From: Diphasiastrum complanatum
Lineage: Eukaryota; Streptophyta; Lycopodiopsida; Lycopodiales; Lycopodiaceae
Assembly (NCBI GenBank): GCA_029204225.1
Contig: CM055108.1
Location: 48,988,996-49,052,995 of the forward strand
Direction: 5' to 3'
DNA length: 64,000 nucleotides
Shown here in pieces: positions 44,922 through 55,225 of the stretch. Under the pieces are notes generated by a model. That model did not search any database and was not told the origin of the DNA. It saw nothing but the letters and a program-made list of their open reading frames with translations. Made by a program: the position numbers and the translations under genes. How positions within the stretch are numbered: position 1 is the stretch's first letter; the number at the start of each line of letters is the position of its first letter.

Positions 44922-45095
44922 AGAGAGAGAATAGAATAGAATAGAATATATTAATGTCTATAGAGTGCCCTTGGGCACATAAGACAAAGAAAAAGTACAT
45001 CAGAAAGGTGCAGCGTCCATGTCGGACTTATTGCTATTAACTACAACTAAAAAACATAGATAAACTGGAAATAAAAACCAAAGCTTAACCTCCAG

Positions 45096-46321
45096 CTATG
45101 GGAGGGTACAAAAGCAATAGCTTAACCACCAGCTACGCGGAGGAATAAAACTCACTAACTGAGAGAGAAAAACTATGTAGTCAATCTCACTATCCGAAGT
45201 ATCTTCCCTAGCTCTTTTCTGAAAGAAAAGTGTAATATGTGGCTGGCCGCGGTCAGCATCCTGATCATCTGACAGAAGTGAAGATCTCAAAGAGAACACC
45301 TCTCGCATAAGTAAACCAACACATCTCGCATCTGGATAGGCAAAGAAGGAACCAAGCATGAGTGGAGTGTCCCGATATAGACAGTGGTATCTGCCTCTGA
45401 TCTCATAGTAAGCTGGACATATGAAAATAAAGTGAAACTCATCCTCAACCTCATGTAGAGTACAACACTGACAGATCCGTAATGGGCATGGCGTGGCGTG
45501 TCTGTGTATCTGCCAGTCTCAATAGCTAGCTGATGAGAAGAGACCCGAAGCTGACCAATGCGGTAGAGCAGGCCAAAAGACAGCGTCTGAGAGAGATAAC
45601 TCGGTCTAACGGGAAGCCCTGAAGCATCCAGGTGAAGAAAGTGAGTGCGGTAGAAATGAAGCTTAACCCGTGAGGGATCCAGGTGAGACCAAACAATATG
45701 TATGTATGCTCTGTAGATTTGTCGGCGAATGAACACATGAGTCCCATTTGGGAGGTCAGACATATATAATCCCCAGCTATGTAGAAAGTACGAAGCATAC
45801 TGAAACCATGAAGACTTAGCCCGCTGCTCGGCCAAAGTGCGAGAGGATGTAAAAGCTGCTACCACGTATCTAGAAGACTCAAGCTCTGAGACTCTATGAA
45901 TGAACGTGATGATCCTGAAAATAGCTTCTACAATTAGTGGAGGAGAAGCAAACTCCGCCAAAATAAGCTCATGAGGAACCGACTGCTTGGCCCGAATCAT
46001 CCGGCTAAGCATGTGAATCTGCAAACGCGAGATGTCACTCCAGGTGTCTCTAGATAAGCCAGGGCACCATGTCTCTGCTGAATATAGTGCAACTAGAGAA
46101 ACAGTCGAAGAGAAGAGGCGACAACGTGTGTCCGGGTCATGCACGTAATAAGAGGAGGAAAACCTCTCCATCTGAACAAGAGCAGAGCGCCCCTTGCGGA
46201 GCCTAGCCAATGCAGCAGGTCTAAAAGAAAGCAATGGACCAGAGAAGAGAACACCCATGTATGTGTAAGATGCCACTATCTCTAGAAGCTGTCCATCAAA
46301 ATAGAACATAGTGTCCCTCAT
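45096..46321 (-). pseudogene. LINE I post-RT and C-terminal region
   Basis: 46321-45480 is open: FYFDGQLLEIVASYTYMGVL, HMLSRMIRAKQSVPHELILA and LSFGLLYRIGQLRVSSHQLA. A frame change in the zinc-finger codons near 45480-45490 follows (DTPRHAHYGSVSVVL instead of RICQLC). The end (ARCVGLLMREVFSLRSSLLS) is read from 45359. Confidence 0.82.
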
Positions 46322-46324
46322 ATG

Positions 46325-47334
46325 CTACCTGTTGGTGTTAAACACCATAACCTTAGTCTTACCAATGTTCACCATCAGCCCCCATATCTGACAAAAAGTA
46401 GACAAGGCATCCAGATGTCGCTGAAGTCCTACAGCTGAACTAGAGAGTAGAACCACATCATCTGCATAAAGAAGGATAGGGATAATAAGATCTGCAAGAG
46501 GACAGCCATCTCCACCTTCTTCCCGAATGATCCGCTCAAGGTCGTCAATGTATGGAGCAAATAGGGTGGGTGATAAGGGACATCCCTGCTTTACTCCGAC
46601 CGTACTATGGATATATGAAGACCATCCATCTCCATCACGGAATCGGGCCAAAACTCTCTCGTATTATGTGATGATAGCAGCAATGACTTCCTGTGAGAAA
46701 CCAAGGGATGCCAAACGCTGGAGCAGCAAGTGTCTCGAAACCGAATCAAATGATTTGCGGAAGTCCACAAAGCAGCAATAGACTCTCTGTTTCCTGAACT
46801 TCGCCGCCTCAATGATACACCTCAGTATGAATATCTGGTCCGCTGTGGAATAGCCTGCTCTAAAACCAGCATGTCCCATAGCATATAACTCCTTTGTCTC
46901 TGCATAAGAGCTGATGATAGACTGCATAACTGAATCATAGAGCTTAGCCATAGTGTGACTGATCATAATAGTACGATAGTTGTCTACATTTAGAGGACCA
47001 GCCTTAAGTATAGGGTGCAACAGGTTAGTACACCAGGATGTGGGAAGGCTAAAAATAACAGATTGGTTAAAAATGTGGGAGATGTATGGAGCAACAATAT
47101 GGGCGATAGGTTTTAGAAAGTCATACTTAGAGAGTCAACATCGATTGCTTTATGGTTTTGACCATTTTTTATGGCGTTTTCAATCATGGACGGAGTGAAG
47201 AGGGTGAATTCTAAGGGTCGCGGTGAGAGAGAGATGGAAGGAGAGTCAATTGTATAAATTCTTGCAGCATAGTCAATCCAAGATTCAATGGCAATAGGAG
47301 CCGGCATACATGAGGTTTTAGAAAACATCTCCAA
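46325..47334 (-). pseudogene. LINE I RT core and linker, broken
   Basis: 47020-46664 carries NYRTIMISHTMAKLYDSVMQ, AGYSTADQIFILRCIIEAAK and YCCFVDFRKSFDSVSRHLLL. A stop near 46664 interrupts, then 46651-46325 carries GVKQGCPLSPTLFAPYIDDL and ILLYADDVVLLSSSAVGL, with YADD intact. The linker 47334-47113 is in another frame. Confidence 0.82.
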
Positions 47335-47464
47335 AAGAAGGTAGAAGAAGAGGAGTCCAAGGAATCGATGAGTTTCTGTGCCAATGACTGAAAGTACGTA
47401 GTCTTTTTCCGCAAAGTCATTCTATGGTATTCTTTTTGTCTAGATGCTAAGGTGTTGGGAGAAT

Positions 47465-47850
47465 GGTATTGAGAGTCAATCAAATAGAACCTTAAAAAAC
47501 AACACACGGACATAAACAATGCAAATCTAGACATCAAGATTCTATCATAAAGCAAAGAATAAGGTTGGTTGTTGTGATGGTCATAACATCTAGTACTCAA
47601 CAATATATCACAGGAATCTACGCTAGGTGGGTACAACTTGTGCAAGAGTTTAGCATTAACTTGTTAGGGCTAGCTAGAAAAAAGAACATTGCTTTTATTG
47701 TAATGTGAAATTAAAGAGATTAAACACACTAGGACCTGAAAACTAGTGTTAATGCAAATGGGCCCAATCAACTGCTTAGCCATGGTCTACCGATCCAGTG
47801 CACTTTATAGAAAGGAATGTATATGGCAAGAGTATAACACACGAAACACT
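47465..47850. mobile_element. unidentified 390 bp insertion in LINE I
   Basis: LINE I coding stops making sense after SPNTLASRQKEYH (47450) and resumes at SASAAYP (47855). The missing 30 or so residues match the PKTYPTHRKTYNRWYDHDYH linker of copy J. The block between has no LINE similarity, contains TTTTATTGTAATGTGAAATT and has no clear terminal repeats. It could be a SINE-like or solo-LTR insertion, with target duplication not visible. Confidence 0.5.
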
Positions 47851-48827
47851 AAATAAAGAGGATATGCAGCGCTGGCTGAGTGAAGAAGCGACTGAGATAA
47901 AAGGGCGGCTTGTTGGTCTACCGAAGATGATAAAGGGAAATCGGCGAGCAGTGTGGCCAGAGAGGAAGTGTACGTAGGAAGACCATGTGGGGAGAAAGAT
48001 GGACGATTGCGACGTGTGGAATGAGGTGTCGTAGCAGTACAACGAGTGGCACGGCCCATAGACAGGAGCAATAGAGAGTGATCAGAAATGGTACGGTGCA
48101 TAATATGAAAAGTATGAAGAAATGGAATCAAGGCTGGTGAGCCAATGAAGTAGTCAACAACGCTGTGACCACCCCCGTGCGGATGACAGGTATACACAGA
48201 TGATGATGGCCATCGAGATAGGCCATTCAAAATGGCTAACGAGTAAGCTTCTGCAAGTCCAATCAGCTGTTCTCCAAAGTGTGTAGCCGCGGTATCCGCA
48301 TCCTGAGAGGTCCTATCCAAACTCACATCCAAAACCTGGATATGTAGGAAATCACTATCGGCATGAAACTCTGTCTGTTGGGTGCTGGTACGAGCATTAA
48401 AATCTCCTGCTAAAAGAATAAGGCCCTGTTGTGCAAAGCTGGCTATATCATCTGAGAGAGCCTGGAAGGGGTCACCACCATAGTCTGCAAACGCTGATGT
48501 CTGAGGTGCAAAATAACAAACCGCTATAAAGAGATCTTGAGGTAGCCCCAAGTAGTGACCAAAAAACTGTAACCAGATGAAACGTGCAAATGGATCACTT
48601 TTGAGCAGCTTAAAATGAGTATGATAAACTTCCTTGGTAAGACATGCAACACCACCAGAGCCACGTGTGGTTTTTCCTCGAACGAAAGGCCTACATGCTG
48701 AATGCCATGAATAAGCCTGAATGGCTGGAAGGGGTCGATATAGTGATTCATGAGTCTCTGCTAAGAGAAAAATATCACATTGCTGCAAAAAAGAGTGAAA
48801 GTCTCCTGCTGAAGAAGATGAAAGCAC
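47805..48827 (-). CDS. LINE I endonuclease domain of ORF2, open frame
   Basis: An apurinic/apyrimidinic-type endonuclease that would nick target DNA for priming. Catalytic boxes are intact: FLLAETHESLYRPLPAI near residue 20-30, LILLAGDFNARTSTQQ near 140 and RTISDHSLLLLSMG near 245. Between them is VYTCHPHGGGHSVVDYFIGS. The upstream start (IGFWNCNGVLSSSSAGDFHS) continues in the same frame without a Met until 48827. The last 15 codons (LYLVFRVLYSCHIHSFL) come from the inserted DNA. Confidence 0.82.
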   Translation of the reverse strand: MLSSSSAGDFHSFLQQCDIFLLAETHESLYRPLPAIQAYSWHSACRPFVRGKTTRGSGGVACLTKEVYHTHFKLLKSDPFARFIWLQFFGHYLGLPQDLFIAVCYFAPQTSAFADYGGDPFQALSDDIASFAQQGLILLAGDFNARTSTQQTEFHADSDFLHIQVLDVSLDRTSQDADTAATHFGEQLIGLAEAYSLAILNGLSRWPSSSVYTCHPHGGGHSVVDYFIGSPALIPFLHTFHIMHRTISDHSLLLLSMGRATRCTATTPHSTRRNRPSFSPHGLPTYTSSLATLLADFPLSSSVDQQAALLSQSLLHSASAAYPLYLVFRVLYSCHIHSFL

Positions 48828-49058
48828 ACCGTTACAATTCCAAAAACCAATTCGTAATGGCTGAGGGGATCTCGGGCAGTTGTTCCCGGGATCCCCGACT
48901 TCCTATTGTGAAATTTTATCGTAGAATTTAGGCTTGCCTTCAATAAAGACCACTCTTTGATTCCTAGCATTGGCCTCATGAATGACCAATTTCCTCGCTT
49001 GCCATTGTGTGTGTGTTAGATCTTCATCCATAAAAATAAAAGATCCTTTGAGCTTAGC

Positions 49059-49916
49059 TCAAAGGCGTAAAGCAGCATTGCGTCGTTCAATGGAATGAAA
49101 CTTTAGGAATAAGACCTTATCATCAAATTTGCTCCGCCAAGCAGTGTCAAATCCCTCCATATTATGTGCAAGCTTAGATACAAGAAGGTCTTTCGCCTCA
49201 TCAAGAGCCTTGTTTCCATTAGGAATACCCCTAACTCGTATATTAAGAGCCTTCTTGGCTCTTCTCTCATGTTTCGTAAAAACATTCTCTAGGGTAGAAT
49301 TCATTAACGAAGGCTGAACTTGGCTAGAGAAATTACCGTCCTCCTTAAGAACTGAAGCCCAAGTACGAGTTTCTTCCACTTCCTTTGCCAAGGACGAGAT
49401 TTTACTTTCCACATCTTGTTGCGAATGAGTATCCTGCATCCCTTTCTCTTTCATCGTGTTGATAGTGCTTTGCAAATCTTTATTTTGAAGAATGACCCTG
49501 GTAAGTTCTCCATGAAGCGTCTGATTTTGTAGCTGCAATTTCTCGATAAATTGAAACACTTCTTTGAACTGATGTTGTAAGTAGCTTTGAAGAGAATCAA
49601 AGTCGGATAAGTTGCTAGGTTGTAATTGCTCTGCAGGGATATGATAGGCATCTACAAAAGATAAAATCGGGACCGGTACATTGGCAATGCCCGACAATGG
49701 AAGATGAGGTGATGACTGGCCGACAGCTGAAGAGCCAGCGATGGCCAGGTTAGCAGGTGAGTGGCAGGCAGGAGAAGAGGGGGGCGAAGGAGACCCCCCC
49801 TTTTTTATTGAGGCCATATCAAAGATGCTGACAGGGCCTGAGCGGGACAGAACCTGAGGACTGGTCAGGGAAGGCAGGACCGCAGCGGATAGGACCTGAG
49901 CGGAGGACAGAAGCAA
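49059..49916 (-). CDS. LINE I ORF1 protein, 285 open codons (probably continues)
   Basis: Pro/Ser-rich start (KKGGSPSPPSSPACHSPANL), a long coiled coil (QSYLQHQFKEVFQFIEKLQL to DVESKISSLAKEVEETRTWA, residues 110-195), then the nucleic-acid-binding domain RVRGIPNGNKALDEAKDLLV and WRSKFDDKVLFLKFHSIERR. A stop after RNAALRL at 49059 comes early. In the next codons KLKGSFIFMDEDLTHTQW and further conserved residues follow to about 48905, so a single TGA (AGCTGAGC in place of AGA/CGA) truncates it by about 50 residues. Confidence 0.82.
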   Translation of the reverse strand: MLLSSAQVLSAAVLPSLTSPQVLSRSGPVSIFDMASIKKGGSPSPPSSPACHSPANLAIAGSSAVGQSSPHLPLSGIANVPVPILSFVDAYHIPAEQLQPSNLSDFDSLQSYLQHQFKEVFQFIEKLQLQNQTLHGELTRVILQNKDLQSTINTMKEKGMQDTHSQQDVESKISSLAKEVEETRTWASVLKEDGNFSSQVQPSLMNSTLENVFTKHERRAKKALNIRVRGIPNGNKALDEAKDLLVSKLAHNMEGFDTAWRSKFDDKVLFLKFHSIERRNAALRL

Positions 49917-50477
49917 GCAGTTTGTAAAACCAGTAGAAAGTCCAGAGTCTAATTACAAAGTTGCCAGAAGCTCCTCATACAAAGGGTGCCGCCTCAGAAA
50001 TAGGCCTCGCTTGAGCTTCGCTAGCTAAGTGTTGATCCGCTACGCTCCTTCTCGTTCAATGGCGATCTTCGAAGGATGACATGTAGCCGTATGAGATCCA
50101 AACTGCTCCAGTTGGCCTACCTCTAATCAAATCTTGATCGTCCCAGCAAACACTTGACTAGATAGCGATGTAGGATCAGCGATGGATGTTGATCGCTGTC
50201 AATCCACACTCCACCTTCCTTTCAATTGCTAGCAGCAATTCTGTGGGTCTTGCCAATGCTCTGAGGGCGCTCACTGTTCATCGCTGATCCTTTCAACCTG
50301 TACCTTCTTAGACTGGTGCAAGAGCATTTTTCAGTAGTATGGATCTGGAACGTGCATCTGGAAATGAATTCCAGCAGTATAATGTATGCTTATTCACCTT
50401 TTCATGGGCGCATGAGGGATGATTGAAGGAGCTGCGATGGATGTGTTTGTGGCTGAAGCGCAGCTATGGCAGCTTCC

Positions 50478-50479
<2 letters not shown>
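49917..50479. other. LINE I 5' untranslated region or flank
   Basis: About 560 bp upstream of ORF1 without a long open frame. I see no tandem repeats. It ends at the (GA)n tract 50480-50528. It may be the LINE I promoter region, but no second copy is available here for comparison. Confidence 0.45.

Positions 50480-50528
<49 letters not shown>
50480..50528. repeat. (GA)n tract
   Basis: A pure tract of 49 bp between LINE I and the captured dehydrogenase exon. Confidence 0.9.
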
Positions 50529-50531
<3 letters not shown>

Positions 50532-50567
50532 GTCAATCAATAAATTGATGGATTGGTTTATGTAGGG

Positions 50568-50688
50568 GGCACATCGGGCATTGGACTTGAGACGGCTAGA
50601 GTATTGGCAAAGCGAGGAGCGCATATTATAATTCCTGGAAGGAAATTGCAATCTGCAGGGAAAGCTAGAGACTTCCTTTTAAAAGAAA

Positions 50689-50689
<1 letters not shown>
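50568..50689 (+). pseudogene. captured exon of a short-chain dehydrogenase/reductase gene
   Basis: Sequence after TTTATGTAG reads GGTSGIGLETARVLAKRGAH followed by IIIPGRKLQSAGKARDFLLK. This is the Rossmann-fold cofactor motif (T-G-x3-G-I-G) and following helix of the SDR family, closest in feel to plant TIC32/WW-oxidoreductase-like proteins. The TTTATGTAG before it looks like an intron acceptor, so this is genomic exon DNA, not a spliced copy. It is about 120 bp, cut off by LINE J's (GA)n, and lies between two GA tracts with no other SDR exon near. Plus strand, opposite to all LINEs. Confidence 0.7.
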
Positions 50690-50730
<41 letters not shown>

Positions 50731-51011
50731 TGTATTAATGTCTCTTGAGTTCCCAAGGGCACATAAGACAGAATGAATAAGTACATGTCTCGTAAGATTA
50801 CTATCCATGTCGGACAACATAATAAAAAACACTAGTCTAAATGGAAAAGACAAAATAGAACTCTCTCGAGCTAGGAAAAGGCATAGCCAATATAGAATCA
50901 TAAAATGCATAAAAAGAGCAGATACACAAGAGCTTAACCTCCAGCTCTGAAGAGGGTACAGGTGCAAGAGCTTAACCGCCTGCTCTGCTGAGGAAAGTAA
51001 AAGGATAAATA

Positions 51012-52080
51012 TCAATCTCGAAAAAAGCGTCTGATACCCATAGCAGCTGTGGGCTGTGATCGAGGAGCTCTGGCAGCTCTAGAGGCGCGCGTAGATTTGG
51101 CAAGAGGTGGTGGCTGAGCACGCTGGGCCTTCGCCCTCACCGGTATGACTGCCTCATCATCTGATAGGTCATCACACTCCCGCTTCTGAAAGAAGCTAGT
51201 AATGACATGCTGGCTAGAATCAGTAATACTCTCCGATGGTAGCAAAGAGGCTCTCAACATAAGCATCTCTCGTAGTAAAAGGCAGACACATCTGGGATCC
51301 TGATACTCCAAAAATGTACTGAGGGTAATAGGGGTGTCACGATATAAACAGTGATATCGGCCACGTATCTCATAGTATGTAGGGCATATAAAGATAAAAT
51401 GAAACTCATCCACCACTACACCCAAGGCATATCCGATGCGCTCTCAAAATGCCTGAATATCTACCTGTCTCAATAGCAAGCTGATGTGAAGAGACTCGTA
51501 ACTGTCCCAATCTGTATCAGAGCCCAAAAGAAAGAGGAAGAGAGAGATATAAAGGTCTAACAGGGAGTCCCCAACTGTCTCTGCGTAAGATATGTGTGCC
51601 ATAGAAGGTAACTTGACTCTCTCATGGTCAAGACGATCCCATACTATGTGACAATATCTCCGATACAGCTGTTGTCTGATAAATGTATGAGTTCCCTGTG
51701 GGAGATCCAGCATCGAGAAGCCCCATGACTGAAAGAAAGCCACCACATCACCATACCAAGAAGGCCTAGCCTGCTGTCCAGCTATAGTCTGAGAAGAAGT
51801 AAGCGTTGCCCTCACGTATCTGTGAGTATCCATGGTCTCAAGTCGATGTAGAAAGGTAACAATCTGAAACATAGCCTCTACCACCATGGGGAGTGAGGTG
51901 AACTCCGCTAAAAGAATCTCATGAGGAACTGACGGCTTCGCACGAATCATCCTCCCTAACATGGTGATCTACAGACGAGTGATGTCTCTCCAAATACTCT
52001 GAGATATCCTTGGGCACCAGACCTCCGCCGAGTGCATAGCCACAGGTGAGACTACTGTAGAGAAAAGGTGGTCTCTGATA
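51012..52080 (-). pseudogene. LINE J C-terminal region, 3' of Gypsy-3
   Basis: 51962-51444 and 51425-51012 carry MLGRMIRAKPSVPHEILLAE, LPQGTHTFIRQQLYRRYCHI and EFHFIFICPTYYEIRGRYHC, ending in the basic LAKSTRASRAARAPRSQ. A small deletion near 51425 removes the first cysteines of the zinc finger, and a shift at about 51612 breaks the frame. Confidence 0.82.
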
Positions 52081-52085
52081 GTAGG

Positions 52086-52443
52086 TGTTACGAGCTCGTA
52101 ACCAGTGCGGAACCCTAGAGAACACAGATAGGTCAGATACCACAGTCAGGGTCGTGTCCAGTGTACATGACCAACAGGGCAAGACAGTGTGAGTAGTGTG
52201 CCCCAGCACGGTCCATAGCCATGGCGGGCCTAACACAGCCTAGGGACCCTGTCAACAGGATAGGGCTCCCAGTTGGGTCCCGACGTGCAGTCGGCCACGT
52301 CAGTGCCACGTGGCCCACACTTGGCAGTAGCATGCTACCAGTCCTCACACTGGGCTAGGAGGGGCTTACTCTATATCAGGGAGTAGGCAAGGTTGGGTGG
52401 ATCAATTAGTGTTTGCCCTACTGTGGTGTTAGGATCTATTACA
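52086..52443 (+). repeat. Gypsy-3 5' LTR
   Basis: 358 bp, TG...CA; perfect palindrome GTTACGAGCTCGTAAC at 52087-52102, one base inside the terminus. Confidence 0.93.
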
Positions 52444-53215
52444 TTGGTATCAGAGCCATCTCCATCCTAGGGAGTTCAGGAGCAGCAGTAGAGAAAGCTA
52501 TCAGAAGATAGGAAAGATCTCTGAGTTTCTCCGAAAAGATTAGAGGAGGAGAATCGCTGTAGGAGCAGCCTTCAAACTTCTGATTTTCACTGCGAAATCG
52601 CAGTAGCAAGGAGTCAGATTCCAAGTGTAGGTAGCTCGCTGGAAAAACAGCTGTTTCTCACTGAGTTCAGAGGATTCTCTATAGTTTTCCCAGCGAAATT
52701 AGAGTAGGAAGAAGCCAGCACCTCCATCGCTGTACAGTCAGAGACCTGCATCTGATTTCCAGGGAAAAATTTACTGGTTCTCAGCGAGTTTGAAGCCAAA
52801 AAGGAGGAGCAGGGCCAGCGCTGCCAGTGCTTTTGAAAATCTGGTTTTTGGACAAGTTTTTGGGCCCCAACGTCAGAGATTTGGAGCAAGAGGATTCCTA
52901 CCAGATCAGCGAGCAGGAGACTTCTGAAATTTCAGAATTCAGAAGGGTTTTTGGACTTCAGATTTGCCATTTTGTGGACAAATTGAGATGCTGTCATACC
53001 AGCAAGGGGGGGTAGCAAAAGTTTCATATCTTGTTGCACATTTTCCAACCTCAAATCAGATTGAGGAAGAAGCTGAGAAGGGCTTTTCTTGATTCTCTCT
53101 GTGGAAGTACATTTCTCAGAAAGAGCTAAGTTTCCTTTCCCTTGTAGAGTTGTAAATTAGTCTTTTAGACTTTTTTTCCTTCAGAAGTTAAGGTAGCTCT
53201 CTTTCAGTTCCAAAG

Positions 53216-55225
53216 ATGACCACTCCTCAGGGACCTGATCAACCCCCGGAGAGAGGCTTCGACGAACTTGAAACAGAAGCCTTGGCTTACAGAAAAGGGA
53301 AGGAACCCATGGAAGTAGAAGAACAGGAACAGTTCGCCGAAGAACTCGACGAACTGGTTACCAAGGAGCAGTTCCTCCAATTGGTAACAGAAGTGGATGA
53401 ACTGAAGTTGGCATTAGCCAATTTCAAGTCCAGTGTGGACGACTCGTTCGCTGAACTCAAAAACTTGATTTTGAGTTTCGCGAAAGGAAGCCTTCCCTCC
53501 ACTTCTCAGTTATCCCCTTCTCCACTTCCATCAGTTTTGGGTGAGACTTTACGGTCTCACCCCAGTGTTTTTAAAGACTTAAAACCTCCTACTTTTAATG
53601 GGGAAGAGAAGGATAGAAATGCAGATATTCTACAAACCTTCCTCAGCAAATGGAAGAACATTCATGCTCTTAAACAGACCCCTGACCATTTGCAAGCTAT
53701 TGAGGCCAGTCTTTCCTAAGGGCCTATGGCCTATAAGTGGTGGTTAAATCTCCAGGAGACTGGGCAGACTCCCCGGTCATGGAAAGCTTTTGAAGAAGCT
53801 TTCCTAAAAGAATTTCTACCAGAGAATGAACTTGATAGAGCCTGGGAAGCCTGGGAAAGAACAGTAATGGACAAGTCCCTCATCCAATATATCTCGCAGT
53901 ATTGAGAAGCAATTTTAAAGATTAAAAATATGGATGACAAAATCAGGGGATTTGTCCGTGGCCTCAAAGATGAATATAAAGTAGAGGTCCAGAGAAACTC
54001 GCCTACTACCCTTGAGCAAGCTCTCAGATATGCTCAAATCTATGATGATTCAGTGGGTAGGAAGAGGGCGAGACGACAACCACTTTCTGAGCAGCCTTCT
54101 CAGAAAGACTTTTAATTTAAAAAGAAATTTTTAAAAAGAAAGAAAGAAGATAAATTTAAAGGTGAAGCTCCTCAGAAACGCCCTTCACTCATACAACCCT
54201 TAAAACCAGATGATTTTGAGAAAGCCAAACAAGAACGTTTGTGCTTTGTGTGTATGGGCAAGGGACACACAGTCAGACAGTGTCCCAAGGGGCCTTTCAC
54301 TAAAAAAGATAAGAAAGATAAAAAACAAGTTCATCTTGTTCAGACTGTATGTTTCCCCAGTGACTCGGCAGCTTCCGAGATCAAAGTGTATCATGAAAAT
54401 CATGAACACTGTTGCCAGCTGACCTCTGCAATGCTAGCGAAACCCTTCAGCTTTGGGCCACATGACCTAGTACGTATGCATGGGAAAGTTGGTAACCAGT
54501 TAGTAAGAGTCATGGTTGATGATGGGGCAACCCATAATTTGATCAACCACACCCTGGTTAAAAAGCTTAAACTACCAGAAGTACCTAGTCAGCATAGGTA
54601 CATAGTTTCATTAGCTAAGGGTGAAGATAAAAAAATATGGGAAACTATGGTAAGTAAGTTAAATCTTGGTATTCAGGGGTACCAAGATGAAATAAACTTT
54701 CAGATAATGCACCTGGATCGAACAGACATTGTTCTCGGGAGAGATTGGCTCTACAGTTTAGGACCTTCCCTCCACAAAAACTATCAGGAGAACACCCTCA
54801 GCTTTCAGTATAAAGGCCGAGAGATCCAGTTGCATGGGGAGCATGATGTTCCCAACAGTCCTATGGTCTGCAGTTCAGACCTCTGTCAGCTAATCGGAGA
54901 CGAAGACCATCAGGTATTCTTATGTGACTTTCAGTTTATTCCTGAAGTTTCTATTTCCAGTTCTATTCAGCAGAAAATCAGTAAATTAGAAACTTTGTTG
55001 TCTAAATTTAAAGACGTTTTTCCTGTAGATTTACCACATGGTTTACCACCTAGCAGAGAGGTAGATCATGTAATAAACCTAGTACCAGGTACAGCACCTG
55101 TTTCTAAACCTCCGTATCGGGTCAGCCGAACAGAGGATGAAGAAATAACTAGGCAGTTAACAGACTATCTTGGGAAAGGCCAAATTCAGACCAGTAGTTC
55201 ACCATGGGCCTCACCAGTCCTATAG
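53216..55225 (+). pseudogene. Gypsy-3 gag, protease and start of RT, several stops
   Basis: Start ATG at 53216 (MTTPQGPDQPPERGFDELET). Acidic N-terminus, capsid region, zinc knuckle CFVCMGKGHTVRQC near 54245, protease VDDGATHNLINHTLVKKLKL with IVLGRDWLY, then the RT lead PSREVDHVINLVPGTAPVSK. Nonsense codons fall at 53717, about 53903, 54113 and 55223 (TAG between PVL and VKKKEGSM, shared with Gypsy-2). Several are C-to-T-type changes of CAA, CGA or CAG. Confidence 0.9.

Larger units (their letters stand above)
44922..50479 (-). mobile_element. LINE copy I, near full length with intact ORF1
   Basis: The tail is a short GA run followed by (AATAG)n (44930-44949), then the hairpin with GTGCCC/GGGCAC stem (44956-44985). 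In minus order: ORF1 (49916-49059), endonuclease (48827-47850), a 390 bp foreign insert (about 47465-47850), linker, RT (47020-46325) and C-terminus (46321-45096). ORF1 and endonuclease are open. ORF2 has frame breaks near 46660, 46320 and 45480. Confidence 0.87.
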
